From NCBI GenBank assembly GCA_017893485.1, contig CM030367.1, forward strand, positions 88,052,910 to 88,116,909: a stretch of 64,000 nt of DNA. The letters are read 5' to 3'. Of the stretch, positions 50,001-59,900 are shown in pieces; the stretch's first letter is position 1; each line of letters opens with the position of its first letter. A program made the position numbers and the translations under genes. The notes under the pieces are model-generated. The model was not told the DNA's origin and did not search any database. It was given only the letters and a program-made list of their open reading frames with translations. Source of the stretch: Hemerocallis citrina. Lineage: Eukaryota; Streptophyta; Magnoliopsida; Asparagales; Asphodelaceae.

Positions 50001-53000
50001 GGAGAGGAAGTGCTCAATCGCCGCAAGGCGCCCAGTGAGCCTCTGTACATCTTTAACACTGGAGAGGGGAGCCATCTTAAGTATGGCCTGGATCTTCTCG
50101 GGGTTGGCCTTTATGCCCCTCTGGCTGACCATGAACCCTAAGAACTTGCCGGATGAGACTCCGAACGTACACTTGTTCGGATTCAGCCTCATGTTGTGCC
50201 TCCTCAACACCCCGACGGCTTCCTGGAGGTCGAGGACATGCTCCTGTCTTTGGATGCTCTTGACCAACATGTCATCCACATAGACTTCCATGTTTCGGCC
50301 AATCTGGTCTCGGAAGACCCTGTTGACTAGGCGCTGGTAGGTTGCACCCGCGTTCTTCAAACCGAACAGCATGACCCGGTAGCAGTACAGGCCTTGATCA
50401 GTCACAAATGAGGTCTTCGGGATGTCGGGGGGAACATCCGGATTTGGTTGTACCCCGAAAAAGCGTCCATAAAGCTGAGTAGCTCGTGGCCGGAGGTTGC
50501 ATCGATTAGAGCATCAATACTCGGAAAGGGAATGGATCCTTTGGGCACGCCATGTTGAGGTCGGTAAAATCGATGCATATCCTCCACCTCCCGTTGGCTT
50601 TTTTGACCATCACCACATTGGACAGCCACTAGGGGTAGTTCACCTCCTGGATGAATCGGGCGTTCAGGAGCTTCTCGACCTCTTCCTTGATCGCTTGTTG
50701 GCGCTCGGAAGCAAACTTATGTCGCTTCTGCTGGACGGGCTTGACTCTCGGGGCGACGCTAAGGTGGTGCATTAAGAGCTCCTCTGAGATCCCTGACATA
50801 TCCACCGCGGTCCAAGCGAAGAGATTGCGGTTCTCCCTTATGCATTGGGAAATGTCTTTCTTAATGGAGGGGAAAAGGGCCTTGCTGATTCTGAAGGTCT
50901 TGGTGGCATCTTCGTCGGAGAAGGCCACTTCCTTCAGCTCGTCCACCGGCTCGGAGATAGTCTGGCTACTTTCCTGTGGGAGTTCGAGGGCTTCCAGGGA
51001 GAGAACTGGGCCTCCCATCGTGGTTATGTAGCACTTGCGAGCCGCCTCCTGGCTTCCTCTCACTTCTCCCACTCCTGCGGGGGTGGGAAACTTCATCTTC
51101 ATGTGATAGACCAAAGGGATAGCCTGAAGTGCGACCAGACCTGGTTGACCCAGGATAACATTATAGGCGGCTTTCACATCCACCACTATGAAGTCCATCG
51201 GCTCTGTGCGAGTGACCGGGGTTTTGCCAGCGATCACGTCGAGGGTTATAACTCGCTCGATCGTCACCGACACCCCAGTGGATCCATGAAGAGTGTAGCC
51301 CGCGGGCTTGAGCCGATCTCTCGACAGCTGGAGGCCCTTGAACGCCTCCAAGAAAATGATATTAACCGAGCTGCCATTGTCGACCAAGACCCGACGCACG
51401 TCGAAGTTGGCCATTCGGAGATTAATAACAAGGGCGTCGCAATGGGGCGTGCGGACACCCTCCAAGTCTCTATCGGAGAACATGACAGGAACCCCTAGGC
51501 CCTTCGGAGGAGGATGGCTCTGCACAGCGTTCACTTCCCAAACGAAGACTTTTCGGGAGGAGTTGGAATCTCCCCCCATTGGGCCTCCGTGTATAAGATG
51601 TAGGATGGCATCTTCTTCGACATCCGGGGTCTCCGCATGTTGTTTGGTGCGCCTATTAGCCCTCCTGGGGGGTGGAGATGGATCAACTTTGTCCCTCCTC
51701 ACAAACCGAGCGAGCTGCCCCTTCTAAATAAGGGCTTCAATCTCGTCTTTTAGGGCCCGACAGTCGTCTGTGTCGTGCCCATGGTCCCGGTGGAAACGGC
51801 ATCACTTATCCGGGTTTCTCTTCTTTCCGGGGTGTTCATCTTTGGAGGCGGTGGTAGGAGACCTCGTTCCCAATTTCCATCAAGATGGCGGATACATTAA
51901 GATGGCGGAGGAGGTAGTCGTCGCGAATGACGACCATAGCAGAAGTCGACAACGGAAAGATGGTGGCTGGTTATGGCTGGTGACCTATTTGCTGGTGGTT
52001 TTAAGAAATGCAGTATTATTTTGTAATGAATTAAGAGTGTTCATAGAAAATTGCAACTCAAGGGAACAACTTGGTTTGCAACTACATTTTTTATTTGCAA
52101 CCAATTCAAATGCTTGCAACTGGATCAAATACAAAAGTTGAGTTACAACTGGCCCAACTGCAAGCAGCCAAGGAGCGGACTCTTTAGCCTATATTCAGAT
52201 TAAGAACTGTAGGAATTCCAAATCTAGAACTATTAACCTGATTTTCGTTAACACTTCAGACTTGTTCCTCTTCGGGTTGTCTTGCACCATTATGTACCTT
52301 TAACTAACTGGGGAAAAATTAGATTTGTTTTTCTTAACAATTGGATTGAGTCTAACATGACCTGGCTAATGGAGGTTGATCTAGAAAATATGAGGTACCT
52401 AGATTTAATTGTAGACCCATAGCAAATAATTTTCTAGAGATTCCAACAATCAAAGAACTATCTCTTATACTTGCAACTACTGTTGATGGAATGTTAGAGG
52501 AAAAAAAATGATGGAACTATTTTTGCATGCAAGTAATTGCACAGCGATCATAGTTACAGCTTGTAAGTAACCAGACACCCAAAGTCTCTTATTGCAGCAT
52601 TATTTAGTATGCTAACTCGATAGTTCAATCAGAACTTCACGATAGAATGCATGTATTAAAAACACAATAAACAAGCTCCTTGTTCATCCTTTTCTCTTTA
52701 GCATGTTATATTAACAAAATTTACACCAAATGATATGCTGGATCAGGTAAAATATCGTACAAAGATCTTGAAGCAATTCACATTTTTTTATATTGGCGAA
52801 TACATTGCAAAAACTTACAAATGATAAGAGGTTACCTCATGCATAAACATAATTGACTGTGCAGAGCACTTTTGACCACTACAAGCATAGGCATCCTGAT
52901 CACACACCCATGCGACATACTCAACCTACCACAAAAGGGGGGGAAACGCTATTAGCTTGAGACAGAAAATGCAAATGAATATTAGTTCTTGAATAAAACC

Positions 53001-53516
53001 TCTTGCACATCTGGACCGAGGATTTTCCAGTCAAAACCAGCATCTTCTAATTTAACACGTCCTTTGAGGTCAGCAGCCAGCTTTTCTGCTACACGTGAGC
53101 TCCCAGTAAACAGAGTCATTTGTGGCTTTGCCTTTCAAAACAAAATAAATGTGGGACTGATTTAATATGATGAAACTGATGTAATTGAACTGAACTGAGT
53201 ATATATAGGAATGTTTTTTGGGTTTCCAAAATCACATGCAAGGCACATGTTAAAACATAAAATCAGCATTGTAATATACAAGGCATTTTTAAAGTACATA
53301 GATGTCACTGAAGCAGTCATGCACATAAATGTAAGGTTTAAGAAAAAAATTGTTTCCCCTATCCTCTTCTAGTCAAATGGCTATAACAAAACTTTGACTA
53401 TAGTACAAAAGCAAGGAAAACAAACGGATGGCATCAGATTCATGATGAATATATTTACCTGTAATACCCCTAGTATGCATGGTTAATAAAATTTGTTTTT
53501 CTTTTATTTAAAATAA

Positions 53517-53556
<40 letters not shown>

Positions 53557-53918
53557 AAAGCTTCGGTTGTGCACTACCTCTAGTGCACACGGCGTGTGCA
53601 CTAGGCCTTCGGGCGTTCATAGCGAAGATCCGAACCGTTCACATTGATCTACACATCTAAATTAGTCTAAATATGTAAAATCAAATCATTTGAAATTCAT
53701 TTGCCCATCCATCATGTGACTATAAAAAACAATGATTTTCAGCCATACAATTTTGTAACGCTTCAATGGGGGTAAATGAATTTCAAATGATTTGATTTTA
53801 CATATTTAGACTAATTTAGATGTGTAGATCAATGTGAACGGTTCGGATCTTTGATATGAACGTCTGAGGGCCTAGTGCACACGCCGTGTGCACTAGAGGA
53901 GTGCACAACCGAAGCTTT

Positions 53919-53977
<59 letters not shown>

Positions 53978-56900
53978 TTGACATTGTTATTTTTTTTATC
54001 ATACACTACACTATTATATCTATGTTTGTATGGTTAATTTTTTTTAAAGCCTAATATGTTTTCATTTTAAAGGCCCAACATTTCTTTTATTAAGGCCCAA
54101 TCCAACATGGGTAAGTGTAATTCATTAAAGCTTGAAGGGTTAAGTGTAAAAAGATGAGGACACCTAAGCATTTCTACACCTTTCCACACTCCACTACCTC
54201 TCTCTTTTTCTCTCTTTACAGCAGGCAGCCCCCTCCACCCCTTTTCTCTAGATATATGTTTACTACTACTACTACTCTTACTACCTACTACTACTGCTGC
54301 TGCTGCTGCTTACTATTACTACTACCACTGTTGTTTACTACTACTGCTGCTGCTGTTTACTACTACTGCTGTTGTTTACTACTACTGCTGTTGTTGTCTA
54401 CTACTACTGCTGTTGCTGTTTACTACTACGGCTGTTGCTGTCTACTACTACTGCTGCTGCTATTTACTACTTCTACTACTACTACTATACTACTTTACTA
54501 CTACTATTATTGGAGCAAGAAGTCAAGGAAGAATCAAAGGAAGCAACGAGGAGAAGGCAATTGAAGACTTTTTCACTAAGTAAAAAAGTGGGTATTTTCC
54601 TTTACCTCTTGTTTATTTTTATATGACTTTTGACATAAAAAGATATGCTTGTGTGAAGTATTGAAGTTATGCTTGATTGAAGTTATGTTTGTTCGAAAAT
54701 ATGGTCGTTAGAAGCTATGATTGATAAGATGTTAATTGAAAGTATTGAATACTTTAGTTCATATGAAGTAAGCTTAGTAAGATAGAAGAATAGTAGATGA
54801 TACATGCTTACTCACAATCCATGTTTTACTCTGTAGGAAAATAACTAATTATTTATATATGTATAATGAGATGAAGTGATTATGTGAATTTTATATGCAT
54901 AAATATACTAGTGAATAAATAAAGATTCAATCTTTGTGTTAAGAATGGTAGTAAAAGTGTGAAAAATGAATCTTTTATGCAAGATTATGAATACAAACCT
55001 TGTCTTGAGCATAAGGATTGTGTTGTTAACTATTAAACATAAGTGGTGATTTTGTGATGTTGTGGAATAAATTGTCTAATTAAATTTTCATGTTTGAATG
55101 CTTAAAGTCCTTATGATTAGTAAGTTAGTATCTTGATTAGTAAATTTTACATTCATAGTAAGCTACTAATATTGTATTAGTAAGCTACTAATAAGTTAGT
55201 AAGCTTAGTTATAATGTTAGTAAGCTTAGTTGTAACGTTAGTAAGTTTAATGTATGTTAGTAGGCTCCAATGTGTAGTTGAGAACCATATAAGCGTTTCT
55301 TGTGTAAATAGTGATTACTGTTAGCAAGTGTAATCATGTTAACAATATTAGCATTATTCATGTTAGCAAGTTAGTAAGCTAAATAGGTTAGTATGGTAGT
55401 AAATAAGTAAAGTAAAAAATGCTAAAACACCTTGTTAGGGAGAAGTTAGGAAGTTCGAAATGTAGACTTGACCTCGTAGTAACCTAATTGCTAACCAATT
55501 GTTTATGGTTAGTAAACATAGCTTATGTTAGGAGCAATGAGACCCTGAGTACTAATAATTTCACCTAGAAAGTAAGTGGTGATTAATGAAGAAATTAAGC
55601 GGATGAGATTTGACCTAAGTTGCATAATTAATAAAGGCGTTAGTCCTAAGTAGTGTAACTCATGGTTGGTAAGGACAGACACTAGTTGGGCGTGTACTCA
55701 CCTGTCACGGGGACACATATGGCGTCATCTCGTCTGAGACACATGCGGCGTCGTTTCGACTGTTAATTTCTGGGATTCAGTGATAAGAACAGGATGTAGA
55801 CGTAAGTCACACGTCCTGTCGGAACTTAGGAGATGGACTCTTAGGTTTCCGTCTATGTTCTGGGTTATCAATACGAACAAGGAGCAAGAGTGTAACTCTA
55901 AGTCTCACGGCGGAGTAGGGGTGGCCCTATTGATTTGCCTTATGTTCATGATAACTTTGGTAGGGACAGGAGTGGAGAAGGACCATGGTTCCGACAGAGC
56001 TGATGATCACAGGCCTGACCAGAAATAGAGAGGGACCACGATCCTGTCGAAGTGATGCTGGACCATGATCTGAACGAACAGTGTGATCACTGTGGTTCGG
56101 AGTGGAGAAGGACCACGATTCGACTGCAGGAGCGGAAATGGACTGCATGTGCTGCAGACTCTACCAGTCACTAGATGAATGTCAAAAACAGGAAAGAGTA
56201 CAAAAGTAGGATGCATGGCGAGGGATTGAACTCTATCATCTGGAGAATACGAACTCGATTTGGGAAGTATATAGTATGGAATGCATACGTTTCCAAATCA
56301 AGTTTGCATTAGATTAAGAGTATGGTGTGCATATGAGTTGTGCATTGGAATCTAGATCATGGCATACACCGACACTTATGGTTTGACTTTCACATTTTTC
56401 TTCTGCATCAAATATTGATTGTTGAGAATTTTGGAGATTTCGGATTTCATCTGCATTGCGTCAGTTGTATTCAACTGACGTGCCCACAGTTTGCTAATTG
56501 CACGATTGTTGATCGTGGAGCAGGGGACTCGAGCTGCGGAAAGCATCCAAGTGGAGGATATAGTTTCCTTCTGTAATGTAGGTTTTTAATTTCCTGTGAT
56601 TTCTGTGTTGTGTACTCATTGAAGTAAAGATTCTAGGTAAGTGTCACGAGCTTCCAGTGTGTGGAACTCGAGGCGCTACATTACCAGTGAAGGATACTTC
56701 TTATTATGGAAAGTGAGGGTGAAGGTACTTCTACTAAGGTGGGTTTATTCAGATATTGGTTAAAAATTAAGAAGGTTAAAGAAGTCAAAAGGAAAACATA
56801 CATTACATGGCTTGGATGTTTTCTTCAAGATGAAATTGAGATCTAAAGATTCTAAACACACAATAACTTTATTATTTTTCTATAAGTTTAAAACAAATAT

Positions 56901-59900
56901 GGATTGAATGTATACTTTACGATTTTGATATTTTTAAAACATTTAGATGTTTCAATTAATTATAATACTTTAAGAAGCTTAAAAAATGGGATGCACCAAG
57001 TCAATAAACTCAATATTGCTTAGAATGTAGACACAAAAACCAAAATTAGGAGCTCGATATCGAACCGGATACCATGCATATACTTGTGTACTATGGTTTT
57101 CCATCCATGGACACTTTTCATTCAAACAATACTGTAAATGCCTTCCACAGTTGTTGGAGGATAAAACCCACCTTGCTTCTCGCTGCGCTTCAATTATCTT
57201 AATATGATTACATGATATGGGAAGTTTATGGGTGGAGAAGGTTATAAATACTCTATCAACAATATGAAGAGGCTGAATCCAGATGAAGAGGCATTAATTA
57301 ATAAGGAAAAGGAGGTCTTGAGTCAGAAATGATAAATCTAGGTCCAATTCCTAGTCCTCATACTGAAACAACATATACTATTTGGCAAACACTGGACTGG
57401 AAAAGAATAATTTTAAGAAATCCAATGATTTTTTATAACAAGGAGAAAAGATGCCTGTAATATTTTGATTTTTGAGAAATTCAATGCTTAGTCTGATTGT
57501 TTTGTAATATTTTGAATGTAGGGGTGTGTGCCCCTGTTGTTTGATACTTGTTCTGATGAGGTTAAAACTCCTTCTGAATGGGGGTGCTTCTGAAAGAGGA
57601 TTATGATACTACCTTTGCTTTTATACTATTGGCTGGGGCTTAGTCCCCCATCCTTTTATGTCAAAAAGGAAGAAAGATGCCAAACAATAATCAGGCCAAT
57701 GAAACAAGTTCTGTTTCAGAAGCAAAAGAAAGGCATATGCTTGTAATAATACCCTACCCTGGAAGCAATATAAGCTCCCTCCTGCTCACAGTGAAGTAGG
57801 CAAATTAGCAAATCACACCAACTGTTAAATTTGCTTGTTTGTACAATTTGGACTTTGTATTTGTGATGTGGGCATCACTAGGTGTAGGTGCAGGCATCAG
57901 TAGGTGCAGTCAGTGTGTGTGTGTGGGAGCAGTCAGTGTGTGCAGGGCATCAGTGTGTATGCAGTGTGCAGTGTGCAGTTATGTGTGCAGTCAGTGTGCA
58001 GTTATGTGTGCAGTTGTGTGTGTGCAAGTGTGTGTGCATATATGTAATGTGCATTGTGTGCGTGTGTGATCAGTTATGAGTGGTAGTAGCCTATATAAAG
58101 GCTTGGGTTATTGTAAAAAGGGGATGATTTGGTGAATGAAAAAAATCAAACAAAGAGAATGTGATGTCTTGAATGTGTGAAACTTTAAGGCAAGGTGTGA
58201 AACCGACTATTATCCTTCTTTCTTCTATTGATTTGTCATCTCCAAGGTTACAAGCCTCCTCTACCATTCCTCTTCTCATCCAACATTCCTCCATCATCAT
58301 CCTCACATTCTATTTCATCCTTCCACTAATAGACAACCCTCCACCCTCCAAACAACTCATCTGAACACCTTTTACAATACCCCATAACTCCACTACAACG
58401 CCCCACCAACAACCCCTTATCCAACCAATCACATACGACCTCCCCACCATCACTAGTACCCATTTTATATTCCAAACAACCCTTGGGCAGCAGTGTGTAA
58501 ATTGTGTCTTGATTGGGTTGGAGAGTGACGTATGGTAGATCCGCAACTCAACCACTACCCAGTTCCCCGGTTCCTCCATGTCCATAGTTGGTTAATTTTT
58601 CAGACAACCACAACCCAGTTCCCCGGTTCCTCCATGTCCATAGTTGGTTAATTTTTCAGACAACCACAACCCAGTTCCCCGGTTCCTCCATGTCCATAGT
58701 TGGTTAATTTTTCAGGTAATTAAGTCTATCGAATTTCACTTTCATTATCTCTAAATTATTATGTGTTGACTCTGCTACTATATATAAGAGTGAGTTTCTA
58801 CATACCTGTAGCTTATAAACTTTTATATCTTCAGTTTTAAATTGCACAACTTTAGTTTTGTTGATAATGTTGTCTAGGGTGTTAAATGGAACCGCTAGTG
58901 AATACGTAACTCTTGTAAAATTCATTAACCCGTAAATGTTTTAAACTTCAATCTATAACTATGCTCAAACGTGTTGGTGAACACTACTTGTTTTAATTTA
59001 CTTGGATAAATCACACACTCACAAGTAGTTTCACATCAATTTGCTTTAGCTCTTGCAAGACAATTCAATGACTATGATCTGATATCATGTAGTAAATGAC
59101 TTGTAAAGAAAAAATCATGCATCCTAATGTTTCTCTTTTATGATGATCCATTAATTACATGTGTTCCACCAACCGCTTTTTGTGTTTCTTAGAAATGATA
59201 TATCGTCCTATTAGCTCTGCACGAGCAGTATGCTGGGTCATAATCAATTGGCATGTATATCAACAGCTACAGACTCTTTAACACAAAAGATGCCATATAC
59301 ATGCACTAAAGAAACTTGTGAAATATATTGCACAATTCGAAAAATTGTTGGACACTATAAATTAGGTGAGCTCATTTTCTATTCCTCTGCTACATTTTAG
59401 CATTTCAAAATGCAAAAGAAGTAAACAATGTTTTGCATTATGATACTAAGAGGCAGGAGATTAGAAGAAAGCATATTCATTGCAAGATTAATTTCAATTA
59501 TAAATCAGTAACTCTAATGTTGACACTTGAGTTATGCCATGAAAGAGGTCAGCACATTCAGTAAAAGCATTATTCATATTAGATCCACCATATAAAACAA
59601 ACCTCTAACAAAAGCTTGTTCATTGTTATACCATCGGAGTTGATAAAATCCACATCCTCCTTTGGCAGTCCGCAATCATGTAGCAATCGAAGCATCTGCT
59701 CCATCACAACACTTACCTATTGTTTCACAGAAAAAAAGAACACTTACCTATAGCAGTAGTACATTAGCACTCATGGATCAAATTATACAAAAAGTATAAA
59801 AAAACAGTCTAGATGAAAAAATTGTATAAGATGATCAGATGAAATCAAAATATATGAAAAAATATTTGGATTTTTAGCATATTGGCCATATACATGCACC

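Larger units (their letters stand above)
41913..51898 (-). mobile_element. Tat-like gypsy retrotransposon RT2, 5'-truncated
   Basis: Relative of RT1 on minus, in the same orientation as ALDH12A1. It has the 3' LTR (41913-42492), PPT, W-box repeat array, antisense gene (on plus), about 117-bp repeats, pol, and the gag C-terminus. It stops inside gag near 51898: most of gag, the PBS and 5' LTR are missing and no second LTR is found, so the left end of the element was deleted or never integrated. It gives an independent reference for RT1's broken codons. Confidence 0.88.
53460..56680 (+). mobile_element. Solo LTR D (3.2 kb) with nested foldback MITE
   Basis: Starts TGTAATACCCCTAGTATG and ends GGAACTCGAGGCGCTACA, with a perfect TSD TTACC (53455-53459, 56681-56685). 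Non-coding. The layout is like LTR A (TG..CA, C-rich leader followed by long repeat-rich R/U5). It lies about 330 bp from the 53000-53131 exon in a 6.5-kb intron. A foldback MITE has inserted in its TA tract. Confidence 0.75.
56686..59602 (-). other. Intron sequence with simple repeats
   Basis: Rest of the ALDH12A1 intron 53132-59602. It holds a gtgtgcagt-type minisatellite (57890-58070), a TATA-like cctatataaaggc at 58092 and a 56-bp triplication (58557-58715). No gene seen. Confidence 0.5.

Noticed and set aside
54154..54626. Leu/Tyr-rich ORFs
   Set aside because: Translation of the (CTA/CTG)n tract in solo LTR D.
58085..58110. TATA-like box cctatataaaggc as a host or copia LTR promoter
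   Set aside because: No LTR ends, PBS or ORF could be tied to it, so it is noted only as part of the intron.
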